Origin: Faecalibacterium sp. CAG:74
Lineage (GTDB): Bacteria; Bacillota; Clostridia; Christensenellales; Aristaeellaceae
Assembly: GCA_000437595.1 (NCBI GenBank)
Contig: FR899852.1
Location: forward strand, 3,446-38,709
Length of the DNA stretch: 35,264 nt
Reading direction: 5' to 3'
Shown here: positions 23,799 to 30,752 of the stretch, piece by piece
Layout of the letters: every line of letters starts with the position of its first letter
Numbering within the stretch: the stretch's first letter is position 1
The notes under the pieces: generated by a model
Database searches by the model: none
The model's input: the letters and a program-made list of their open reading frames with translations, nothing else
What the model was told of the DNA's origin: nothing
Program-made: the position numbers and the translations under genes

Positions 23799-26216
23799 TC
23801 ATTTCGCGAAATACATCTTTTCTTCCATCGTAAACGGTGTATCCTTCTGCACCTTCTCCCAAATCCGAACCCAATCTTCCCCTTCCGCCAGCACCGGTCG
23901 GAAGTCATTCACACCTTCCGCCGCTCGTCCACTGGTCAAAATCGGAATCACATCCACCTCACACCCGACGTACGCCTTCCCCCTGAACCGCAGCCGCACC
24001 TGCGCGACCATGGCGTCAAACGTCGTCAAGTCATGCGTTCCGCCGAACATCAAGTTCCCGAAGCTATAAAACACAACCGCGCCACCCACGCTGGTCAAGC
24101 CCTGCACGACGTGCGGATGATTGCCAACCACGATATCCGCGCCCGCGGCGACCGCCCTATACGCCATTTCCTGCTGGAGGGCGTTGTGCTTATCGTCGTA
24201 CTCCGTGCCCCAATGGCAGCTGTACACAATCACGTCGCAGCCCTGCTCGCGCAAGCGGTTGATGTCACGGGCAATCACAAATTCGTCGTTCTTGTAGGTG
24301 GTTTCGCGGCAGCCCGCGAAGCCAATTTTGTGCCCGTTTTTCTCCCAGACGTAGGTATACCCATAGCCACTGAAGGGCATCCCCGCGTCGATGAGCGCTT
24401 GTCGTGTGGATTCCTCGCCCGCCGTTCCGTAGTCGCCATGGTGGTTGTTGGCAATGTTGACCTGCTCAATCGACCCCTGCCAGAGTGCTTCGGTGTAGCT
24501 CGGCAGCCCGCGGAAGCGCCACAAGCGACCGGTCTGCTCGCCCTTGCCGTCGTCCTTGAGCGCGCATTCAAGGTTGATGAAGGTCATGTCATCGTGCGCA
24601 AACAGGCTTTGCAGGCCGCTGAACGGGTATGCCATGCCGTATTGATTGAGGTATGTCGGCAGGCTGTCGGGGTCGTTCCACCAGTATTCGCGCGTTCCCA
24701 GCACGGCGTCCCCACCGAGGGTCAGCACGAGTTCGGTTTCATCGGCGGATAAAGCCGGCACGTCGGTCGGCGCGCTCACATCCGCCTGCACCTTATTGCT
24801 GACGGCGGCGGCTTGCAGCGCACGATTTTCCGGGTCATCGAGGATGAACAGACGCGTGCCGTAGGGCAGGTGTGTCCATAAGTAGTAGACGTTGACCCCG
24901 GTTGCATCCACCGCGCGCGGAATGCGGACGCACCCGTGCGAGCCCTTCTGCCCCAACACCGGTTCTTGGTCGGAGAAGTCCTTCTTCGTGCGCTGCGCCT
25001 TGTAGCCCAGCTGGTGGATGAGGTTGCCGCCGTCGTAGCGGATGGCGTACTCGTAGTGATAGCCGCTGTCCTCGAAGTCGCTGACGCGTTCGACGGTGAT
25101 GAACGCGCCCGCCGCCGTTTCGCGAATCAGCCGATTCTTGCCCGCCAGCCCGGTCGAAATCGTCAGCGTCGTAATACACTTGCCGCGATAGAACACCTTC
25201 ATCCGCTGCGTCTGCTTGTCCACCACCAGCCCGAAATCGCTGTTCGGCGTGACAGTTTTGAGCCGTTTCATCGGCACCCAGCCCTCGATATACCCGCCGG
25301 ATTCGTGCTGCCACGCGCCGATGTACGCCCAGCCGCCCTCAACCTTCAGCACCTCAACGCCTTGGCTCTGCCCGTGGAGCGTCCCCAGTGCCTTGCCATT
25401 CGTCGACGGCTTGTCATACACCTTCTGATGGCTGACCGCCGCAATGTCCACCACGACGCTCGGCTTCATCATCATGTCCCACATCGCCGCCTCGTCCATG
25501 TCCCACGTCGGCATGATGCTGCCCGTTTCCGCCACTGGAATGACGGGGCGCGCGCCTTCCTTCACCGTCACACGCACATCGCGCACATACGCCGGGTTGC
25601 TCTCCGCGTAGAAGCGCAGCAGGTAGTCCCCTTCCGCCACTTTTTTGCCCTTCACGCGCCCGTTCCAGCTGACTTTCGTCGTACTGCCGAACGTCTTTTT
25701 TAGCGTGTCGAGCTTCGTGTTCAGGTCATCCGCCGCGTAAATGTCCATGACGACCGCGCCTGTACGCACCGGCTTGGCTTCGCAGAACCAGTCGTCCGTG
25801 TCCAGATACAGCGTGTCGCTGCTGCGGAGCGCGAAAAGCAGCGCCTGCTTCGCCTTGCCGACCGTCACGTTGATTTGCGTCTCCTGATTTCCGCGCGCCG
25901 TCACCAGCAGCGCGTGCAGCGTGTAGCTTCCCGACGGCAGACGCTCCTCGTTTTCACCCAGTCCGTCCCACATGAACGTCGTCGTGCCGCGCTTTGCTTC
26001 CCGCGTGATGGTGCGGTACGTTCCGTAGTTGTCGCTGAGCGTCAGCGTCAGGAGACCCGTCTGGTCGGTTTCCACCGTAATCTGGTTTTCGTCGAACCCG
26101 ATGATGTCCTTCTCCACCCGCACTTGAAAGCCCTCTGCTTGTGCGCTTCCCACCAGCGCCAGCAGCAGCAAAATGCCCAGCAGCAGTCCTTTTCTCCACA
26201 CGTTGCCTATGTTCAC
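23799..26216 (-). CDS. Exported L,D-transpeptidase (YkuD) fused to a CapA/PGA-type metallophosphatase domain
   Basis: An 805-aa exported fusion protein. A signal peptide ends near residue 27 (GILLLLALVGSAQA). Two FlgD-like Ig-type segments follow (about 30-215), then an SH3-like segment (265-320). A YkuD L,D-transpeptidase domain spans about 330-460, with the catalytic motif GSHGCVRIPRAVD (Cys429), which makes or edits peptidoglycan cross-links. The C-terminal part (495-805) is a CapA/PgsA-type domain, with LTLGGDAVLG, NIANNHHGDYG, YSCHWGTEY and VVGNHPHVVQ, a calcineurin-like fold used in poly-glutamate capsule systems. The start is GTG at 26216, with AGGAGA seven bases upstream; the longer reading has no ribosome site. 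It stands alone, beside no pgs/cap genes. Confidence 0.93.
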   Translation of the reverse strand: MNIGNVWRKGLLLGILLLLALVGSAQAEGFQVRVEKDIIGFDENQITVETDQTGLLTLTLSDNYGTYRTITREAKRGTTTFMWDGLGENEERLPSGSYTLHALLVTARGNQETQINVTVGKAKQALLFALRSSDTLYLDTDDWFCEAKPVRTGAVVMDIYAADDLNTKLDTLKKTFGSTTKVSWNGRVKGKKVAEGDYLLRFYAESNPAYVRDVRVTVKEGARPVIPVAETGSIMPTWDMDEAAMWDMMMKPSVVVDIAAVSHQKVYDKPSTNGKALGTLHGQSQGVEVLKVEGGWAYIGAWQHESGGYIEGWVPMKRLKTVTPNSDFGLVVDKQTQRMKVFYRGKCITTLTISTGLAGKNRLIRETAAGAFITVERVSDFEDSGYHYEYAIRYDGGNLIHQLGYKAQRTKKDFSDQEPVLGQKGSHGCVRIPRAVDATGVNVYYLWTHLPYGTRLFILDDPENRALQAAAVSNKVQADVSAPTDVPALSADETELVLTLGGDAVLGTREYWWNDPDSLPTYLNQYGMAYPFSGLQSLFAHDDMTFINLECALKDDGKGEQTGRLWRFRGLPSYTEALWQGSIEQVNIANNHHGDYGTAGEESTRQALIDAGMPFSGYGYTYVWEKNGHKIGFAGCRETTYKNDEFVIARDINRLREQGCDVIVYSCHWGTEYDDKHNALQQEMAYRAVAAGADIVVGNHPHVVQGLTSVGGAVVFYSFGNLMFGGTHDLTTFDAMVAQVRLRFRGKAYVGCEVDVIPILTSGRAAEGVNDFRPVLAEGEDWVRIWEKVQKDTPFTMEEKMYFAK

Positions 26217-26284
26217 GATTGCGTCTCCTTTTCTCTCTTCCTCAACCCAAAATCCCGAAAAATCGGATTTTGTCATTTTCCCTC

Positions 26285-26313
26285 TTGACAAATCACTTGT
26301 CGTTTGGTATAAT
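26285..26313 (+). promoter_or_regulatory. Promoter of tRNA-Leu
   Basis: TTGACA (26285-26290), 17 bp, TATAAT (26308-26313), fourteen bases before the tRNA. Confidence 0.88.
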
Positions 26314-26326
26314 TATTCTTGCGCTT

Positions 26327-26411
26327 GCGGCCGTGGCGGAATTGGCATACGCGCACGTTTGAGGGGCGTGTCCAGCAATGGGTACGGGTTCAAGTCCCGT
26401 CGGCCGCACCA
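26327..26411 (+). tRNA. tRNA-Leu (anticodon GAG)
   Basis: An 85-base class-II tRNA with encoded CCA end. The acceptor stem is GCGGCCG/CGGCCGC. The anticodon arm CACGT-TTGAGGG-GCGTG gives GAG, so it reads CUC and CUU. A short variable-arm stem (CC/GG) follows, then the T arm ACGGG-TTCAAGT-CCCGT. A consensus promoter lies before it and a terminator after it. Confidence 0.95.
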
Positions 26412-26444
26412 AAACCTTCTGAGTTTTGCTCGGAAGGTTTTTTT
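26412..26444 (+). terminator. Terminator of tRNA-Leu
   Basis: AACCTTCTGAG / CTCGGAAGGTT stem with a five-base loop, ending in seven T. Confidence 0.9.
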
Positions 26445-26544
26445 GTGCGCTCTTTTTCTGCCTGAACATCAAATTTTCCTCCATTCTCACGATTTTCCGC
26501 GCCCATCGGTATTCCCTTTGCTCCGATAGAAATCAACTAACAGT

Positions 26545-26640
26545 AGTGTGCACCCGAAGGGGTCAAGGGGGCGATCGCAGACTTCGTCTGTTTCCATTGC
26601 CCCCTTGTCGCCGCCGCAGCGGCGATTCCCCCTGCAACAA
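26545..26640 (+). repeat. Intergenic two-hairpin repeat family F, copy 1
   Basis: Contains AAGGGGTCAAGGGGGC, a CAGACTTCGTCTG hairpin, the GCCCCCTTG partner strand, a CGCCGCCGCAGCGGCG hairpin and CCCCCTGCAAC. Copies 2 and 3 lie at 28544 and 29991. It lies between the tRNA and the end of the anti-sigma gene; the remaining gap of about 40-100 bases each side shows nothing else. Confidence 0.88.
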
Positions 26641-26681
26641 AAAAATCAAGCAGCAAAAGCGCAAAAAGCAGACTGCCCTGC

Positions 26682-27929
26682 TCACTCCCGCACGGGGAGT
26701 GGAATCGCCCACGCCATATCCGCGCTGTCCTCCCCCGTCTGCGGTGCAAGATACACCTGCTCCGGATACGCATCCTCGTGCGAAAATACATAGTCCGCAA
26801 CACCGCTGCCAACGCCCCAGTTGCCTTCGCCATAGCCAAGACTCGCCCGCAGCGGCTTCCCGTCCGCATCCACCAGCGTTAGCCCATACACCCATGACCC
26901 GACCATGTCCACGTCATCAAAGGGCATCACCGTGCCATCCGGGAATACATACCCTTCGCCGTTTTCGGCGCGGAACGCTTCCCGCTGCGCGTCCGAAATC
27001 TCGAACCGCACCGTCACATACAGCTTCACCGGCGTGTCGTCCGCCGATTCCACCCACGCCGCCGTGCCGTCGGGCAGAACGACCCGCTCGCCGTCCGCGT
27101 AGTGCGTCACGGGCGCGTCGCAGTTCAGCGTGAACGAAACAAGGCCCGCGTCCGGCTTGCGGAATGTGCCGTCCTCCTTCAGCATCGACTGCCACATTTC
27201 GTAGTCGTAATGCTGCTTTTCGCCAATCGGCAGATCAATCTGCACATCGCCCGACAGGAACACGCCGACCTGATCCAGCCGATACATTTCGCTCACGACA
27301 ATTTCGCCGTTCTCGTCGCCCGCCCACGTTTCGCCGCCGGATAGCCCCGGCATATCGACGTTCTGCCCGTTTAACCACAGGTTGTCCGTCCACCAGCCAA
27401 CCGGCGCGTGGTCAAACGCGGTGATTTCCTGCTCGTTCAGCATCCGCCGCCCGGTATCCACGTTCGTTTCGCCCAGCAGGTGGTCGCAGCTCATGTCGCG
27501 GATGGAATAGCGGACATACAGCGTCATTCCGTCATAGACCGCTTCTTCCACGCGGACGCGGTAGCCGTTTGTCTCCACCTCCGCCAAATCGTGCGCGATG
27601 TACGCCGATGCCTGTGCGCTCGGCTCAAAATCCTTGCCCCAGAACACTTCCAGCAGCCGCGGATTCGCCGTCGTCGCGACTGCCAGTCCACCCAGCAGCC
27701 CCAGCGTGATGAGCATCACCAGCAACATCCGCCGAAATCGTCCACCCTGACGAGGCACATGGCGCGGACGGCGCGGTTTCTCCGCCGCCTCCACCGAAAT
27801 CGGCAGTTCGGTGCCGTCAAACGGCTCGTCCTCCATCTGCCCAAACGCCGCCAGCATCGCCTGATGGAAGCGCTCCGGCACTTCGCCCGTGTCCTCTTCC
27901 AGCAATTTCTTCATCTGCTCGTCCGTCAC
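26682..27929 (-). CDS. Membrane anti-sigma-like protein (DUF4179 type)
   Basis: A 415-aa membrane protein translated together with the ECF sigma gene. An N-terminal cytoplasmic part of about 70 residues (TDEQMKKLLEEDTGEVPERFHQAMLAAFGQM) would hold the sigma factor. One transmembrane helix follows (LLVMLITLGLLGGLAVATT), then a large exported part with YIAHDLAEVETNGYRVRVEEAVYDGMTLYVRY, a segment like DUF4179. The family regulates its sigma by signals at the surface. The start is GTG at 27929, with GGGAGG seven bases upstream, overlapping the sigma stop as GTGA. The longer open frame runs backward through the sigma gene and is not coding. Confidence 0.88.
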   Translation of the reverse strand: MTDEQMKKLLEEDTGEVPERFHQAMLAAFGQMEDEPFDGTELPISVEAAEKPRRPRHVPRQGGRFRRMLLVMLITLGLLGGLAVATTANPRLLEVFWGKDFEPSAQASAYIAHDLAEVETNGYRVRVEEAVYDGMTLYVRYSIRDMSCDHLLGETNVDTGRRMLNEQEITAFDHAPVGWWTDNLWLNGQNVDMPGLSGGETWAGDENGEIVVSEMYRLDQVGVFLSGDVQIDLPIGEKQHYDYEMWQSMLKEDGTFRKPDAGLVSFTLNCDAPVTHYADGERVVLPDGTAAWVESADDTPVKLYVTVRFEISDAQREAFRAENGEGYVFPDGTVMPFDDVDMVGSWVYGLTLVDADGKPLRASLGYGEGNWGVGSGVADYVFSHEDAYPEQVYLAPQTGEDSADMAWAIPLPVRE

Positions 27930-28402
27930 GTTTCCACCTCCCTCAGCAGCGTTTCCATCCGCTTTCTTGCGTGCATCAGCCGTGTTTTGACCGTCCCCTC
28001 CGGGATGTCCAGCATTTGCGCGATTTCCGGCACACGCCAGCCGTCCAGATAATGCAGCGTCATGCAGACGCGCATCTGCGGCGTTAGTTCCGCCAGCGCG
28101 TCCATCACCGCCATATGGTCGATGGCGTCGCTCTGCGGCGCGGGCATCTCTTCGGGGATGTCCGTCAGCGTCGTGCGCTGCTTCCGCCGCAGCAGTTCTG
28201 TGCAGGTGTTCGCCACAATCCGGCACAGCCAGCTCCGGAACGCCGCCATATCTCGCAGCGTGCCGCGCTTCTGCCACGCCCGCAGCAGCGCCTCCTGCAC
28301 CGCGTCCTCGCAGTCGCTTTCGTTGCGAAGCATCGCGTAGCTGATATGGTACAGCAGCTTCTCGATTTTCAGCGCTTCCGTCTGAAACGTGCGCGCATCC
28401 AC
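27926..28402 (-). CDS. ECF-type RNA polymerase sigma factor
   Basis: A 158-aa sigma factor. Region 2 covers residues about 15-75 (LYHISYAMLRNESDCEDAVQEALLRAWQKRGTLRDMAAFRSWLCRIVANTCTELLRR), and region 4 about 100-150 (LAELTPQMRVCMTLHYLDGWRVPEIAQMLDIPEGTVKTRLMHARKRME). Length and order are those of ECF factors. The start is GTG at 28402, with AGGAGG seven bases upstream; the ATG at 28420 forms part of that site. Its gene overlaps that of the membrane anti-sigma by four bases. A TGAAC-N17-CGTC element upstream suggests it drives its own promoter. Confidence 0.94.
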   Translation of the reverse strand: MDARTFQTEALKIEKLLYHISYAMLRNESDCEDAVQEALLRAWQKRGTLRDMAAFRSWLCRIVANTCTELLRRKQRTTLTDIPEEMPAPQSDAIDHMAVMDALAELTPQMRVCMTLHYLDGWRVPEIAQMLDIPEGTVKTRLMHARKRMETLLREVET

Positions 28403-28437
28403 CGCCGCACCTCCTTCCATTTGTTCTCCGATATATA

Positions 28438-28463
28438 GACGTTTGAGCGCGCCTTTTCGTTCA
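28438..28463 (-). promoter_or_regulatory. Candidate ECF-sigma-dependent autoregulated promoter
   Basis: Minus strand: TGAAC (28459-28463), 17 bases, CGTC (28438-28441), about 35 bases upstream of the sigma GTG. This is the usual form of ECF promoters (AAC -35, CGTC -10). A weaker TATATA follows. Confidence 0.45.
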
Positions 28464-28543
28464 CTGATTTTTGAATTTCTTTGCCGTTTTTTCGCGGATT
28501 TTTCTCCTCCGCTTGCATTTCCGCCCGCATTGCGCTACAATAT

Positions 28544-28626
28544 CCGAAGGGGTCAAGGGGGCGACCGCAGACTTCGTCTGTTTTCATTGCCCCCTTGCCG
28601 CCTCCGCAGACGCGATTCCCCCTGCC
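28544..28626 (+). repeat. Intergenic two-hairpin repeat family F, copy 2
   Basis: Same organisation as copy 1, nearly identical over about 80 bases. It lies 60 bases before the small gene at 28689. The rest of the 286-base gap back to the sigma gene holds only its promoter. Confidence 0.88.
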
Positions 28627-28688
28627 CCGGAAAAATTCCATTTGGGAGAATAGCATCCCAAAATCCCAAAACAATGAGGTACTTGCGC

Positions 28689-29060
28689 ATGGCACTGAAA
28701 GAGAAAGCCCTCCGTCGCTTAGGCGAAAAGCTCACCGCCGCAAACATCCCCTTTGCCGCCGGCGGCGAATGGCTGCACTGCCAGTTAGGGCAGTCCGCCG
28801 TCTACCACACGTTCGACATTGTGGTATCCGCTGCTGATGCCGCCCGTGCCGACAAAGTGCTGACGAAGCTCGGTATGCGGCAGGAGCAGCCCGCGCCGGA
28901 CGGCGTTTTCCGCTGCCACTATCATTTCGACGGCGCGGATGTGACGCTGCTGGCGGCGGATGTGGCGCTGGAAACGAGCGGCAGCGCAGTCGTTCTCGGC
29001 ACGAGCATCCCCCTCCTGACCGAAAGCGCGTGGGATGCCGTCGCACAGCTTCTCCAATAA
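28689..29060 (+). CDS. Small protein resembling a degenerate nucleotidyltransferase
   Basis: A 123-aa soluble protein. The order of elements (KLTAANIPFAAGGEWLHCQLG, then HTFDIVVSAADAARADKVLTKLGM) is that of minimal nucleotidyltransferase folds: a helix, a GG turn, a helix, then a strand ending in acidic residues. Active enzymes there have DxD; here only one Asp is present (FDIVV), and the next acidic pair (DGADVTLLAADV) is further on. So it may be inactive or only look similar. I chose the ATG at 28689, which has GAGG nine bases upstream, over 28674. It lies 21 bases before the LexA/CI-like regulator gene and may form an operon with it. Confidence 0.55.
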   Translation: MALKEKALRRLGEKLTAANIPFAAGGEWLHCQLGQSAVYHTFDIVVSAADAARADKVLTKLGMRQEQPAPDGVFRCHYHFDGADVTLLAADVALETSGSAVVLGTSIPLLTESAWDAVAQLLQ

Positions 29061-29081
29061 TCATGTACGGAGGTTCTTTTT

Positions 29082-29843
29082 ATGAGCAGACTGGGTGATT
29101 TAATCCGCACGGAGCGGCTTCGCTCCAAGATGACCCCGAAGCAGGTGGCGCGCAAGTGCGGCGTGTCGGAAAGCTACCTGCTGGCGGTGGAAGCCGGAAC
29201 GAAGATTATCGCGGACGACCAGGCCCGCCGCATCCTGAAAACCATCGGCTTGCGCGAGCAGACCGAAGCGGACTTCTCGCTGGATGACATCGCCGCGACG
29301 GTGGATTTGGCGAGTGCATCCCCCGCGGTGGCAAAAGCAGTCGAGCGCCCGAAGCCCCAGCCGGAATACGAGCTTGTCGCAACGACGAAGACGGCCGGCA
29401 AAAAGCAGGACGACGATACCGACAAGGACGAGAACGTGACGGGCAGCGTCTGGCTGGACGCGCTGACGAGTGTCCTCAAGCGCGTGCCGATTATGAACGC
29501 GGTCATGCAGCCGGTGGATTACCGCCTGATGCCGATTCAATCCGGCAAAATCGAGGGTGCGAAGCCGGACAAGGTGTTCTACTTCCTCGCGCCGGACGAT
29601 TCCATGCGCGGCTTCCGTATCCACTCCGGCGATTTGGCGCTGATTGTCCCCGCCCGCAGCCCGATTGACGGCGCAATTATGCTGGTTGAATACAACAGCC
29701 ACCGCTTCCTGCGCAAAATCAAGAAGCTGAACGATTACAGCGTCCTCCTGCAATCCTACGACCGCGAATACGAAGCCGTCGAAGCCCAAATCAGCGAGTG
29801 CAGCTTCTTAGGCCGCGCGTCGAAGCTGGAGATTACGTTGTAA
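29082..29843 (+). CDS. HTH regulator with S24 (LexA/CI-like) C-terminal domain
   Basis: A 253-aa regulator. An XRE helix-turn-helix lies at residues 5-55 (LRSKMTPKQVARKCGVSESYLLAVEAG). A charged linker (90-120) contains an Ala-Gly pair at 105-106, the bond type cut in LexA and CI. The C-terminal S24-like domain has FLAPDDSMRGFRIHSGDLALIV, where S174 matches the catalytic Ser. The expected catalytic Lys position (as in VKRLKK of LexA) reads LRKIKK, so Arg211 replaces it, with Lys212 beside it. Self-cleavage may therefore be lost or altered. GAGG precedes the ATG. Repeat copy C begins three bases after its stop. Confidence 0.82.
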   Translation: MSRLGDLIRTERLRSKMTPKQVARKCGVSESYLLAVEAGTKIIADDQARRILKTIGLREQTEADFSLDDIAATVDLASASPAVAKAVERPKPQPEYELVATTKTAGKKQDDDTDKDENVTGSVWLDALTSVLKRVPIMNAVMQPVDYRLMPIQSGKIEGAKPDKVFYFLAPDDSMRGFRIHSGDLALIVPARSPIDGAIMLVEYNSHRFLRKIKKLNDYSVLLQSYDREYEAVEAQISECSFLGRASKLEITL

Positions 29844-29845
29844 GG

Positions 29846-29960
29846 GGGAGACCCAAGGGGCGCTGCCCCTTGACCCTGCCAAAGGGTCTTCGACCCTCTT
29901 GGACTCCCGTTCGCGCGATTCAGTTGGTGACACTCTCTGGCTGTGCCCGCGTGTTTATCC
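29846..29960 (+). repeat. Intergenic hairpin repeat family R, copy C
   Basis: Begins three bases after the regulator's stop: GGGAGACCC, an AAGGGGCGCTGCCCCTT palindrome, AAGGGTCTTCGACCCT, GACTCCC, CGCGATTCAGTTGGTGACACTCTC-like tract and CCCGCGTGTTTAT. Copy 3 of family F follows 30 bases later. Confidence 0.85.
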
Positions 29961-29990
29961 TATGAACCTGTGGTTCAAGTCAAGTATGGG

Positions 29991-30090
29991 AGTGTGCACT
30001 GCGAAGGGGTCAAGGGGGCGACCGCAGACTTTGTCTGTTTTCATTGCACCCTTGTCGCCTCCGCAGAGGCGAAATCCCTGCAACACAACA
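29991..30090 (+). repeat. Intergenic two-hairpin repeat family F, copy 3
   Basis: AGTGTGCAC, then AAGGGGTCAAGGGGGC, CAGACTTTGTCTG, GCACCCTTG, CGCCTCCGCAGAGGCG. It shares the AGTGTGCAC start with copy 1. Its inner stems carry two changes relative to copy 2, one of which breaks a base pair. Confidence 0.85.
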
Positions 30091-30108
30091 AATCAATCAA
30101 CTTAAAAC

Positions 30109-30216
30109 AAGGAGAACTGTTTGAAACATTCGTTCTATCAATCGGCATCAGCGTAAACCGGGAGGTTTGCGCTGAACGCATTCCTCCCGGCTGATGAAGC
30201 ACTTGTTCCCTCATCA
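30109..30216 (+). promoter_or_regulatory. Structured leader with small open frame before the RNHCP gene
   Basis: AAGGAG at 30109 is followed by a TTG-started frame of 11 codons and TAA (30121-30156). A strong hairpin overlaps its end: CATCAG (30146) pairs with CTGATG (30191), and CCGGGAGG (30158) with CCTCCCGG (30183). The TGATGA at 30192 could instead pair with TCATCA at 30211. The two foldings exclude each other. No known riboswitch consensus is evident to me. Confidence 0.45.
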
Positions 30217-30243
30217 ACGCCGAATATCAGGAGGAATTTCCCC

Positions 30244-30666
30244 ATGAACCGCGAAAACAAGCGGAAACTCTACGACAAACACTACTACAAGACCCACCCC
30301 TGCGACGAAGCCTTCACCTGCAGGCACTGCGGACGGCTCGTCGTTCCCGAAGGCGCGGGCAGTGACCACCGCAACCATTGCCCTTACTGCCTGTGCTCCG
30401 TTCACCTCGACAACGCCCCCGGCGACCGCGAAGCCGACTGCGGCGCGCTGATGGAACCCATCGGCGTGTGGGTGCACAAAAACGGCGAATGGGCGCTGCT
30501 CCATCGCTGCCGGATGTGCGGCACGATTCACGCCAACCGCGTCGCGGCGGATGATAACCCGCTGCTGCTGATGTCGCTGGCGTCGAAGCCGCTCGCCTGT
30601 CCGCCTTTCCCGCTGGATAAGCTGGAGGAGATGGCGGCGCTCTGCGGCGTGTCGATGGAGGGATAA
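30244..30666 (+). CDS. RNHCP-domain zinc-ribbon protein
   Basis: A 140-aa protein of the RNHCP family, named for the motif seen here as HRNHCPYCL at residues about 42-50. Cys pairs (FTCRHCGRLV, HCPYCL, ADCG, RCRMCGTIHANR) would bind zinc in two ribbon-like units. The pattern PGDREADCGALMEPIGVW, GEWALLHRCRMCG and NRVAADDNP is typical. The family's function is not established; relations to nucleic-acid binding are plausible. GGAGG lies nine bases before the ATG. A structured leader precedes it, and a good terminator follows. Confidence 0.88.
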   Translation: MNRENKRKLYDKHYYKTHPCDEAFTCRHCGRLVVPEGAGSDHRNHCPYCLCSVHLDNAPGDREADCGALMEPIGVWVHKNGEWALLHRCRMCGTIHANRVAADDNPLLLMSLASKPLACPPFPLDKLEEMAALCGVSMEG

Positions 30667-30699
30667 CACTATCCCACACCTATCCCCATCACAAACACA

Positions 30700-30736
30700 A
30701 TCCCCCGACCTGTCAACGCAAGTCGGGGGACTTTTT
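30700..30736 (+). terminator. Terminator of the RNHCP gene
   Basis: TCCCCCGAC / GTCGGGGGA perfect stem with a 12-base loop, followed by CTTTTT. Confidence 0.88.
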
Positions 30737-30752
30737 GTGCTGTTACCGTGGC

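Noticed and set aside
26421..27133. Plus-strand frames over the family F repeat and the end of the anti-sigma gene
   Set aside because: They derive from repeat sequence (KGSRGR-type peptides) and antisense reading, with no start signal.
27930..28277. An extended N-terminus for the anti-sigma-like gene
   Set aside because: The extension lies entirely within the sigma gene in another frame; the GTG at 27929 has a ribosome site and a coupling overlap.
26545..30090. Family F repeats as a CRISPR array
   Set aside because: The three copies are 1.4-2.0 kb apart, with genes between them, and each is a hairpin unit rather than a short direct repeat with unique spacers; no cas gene is present.
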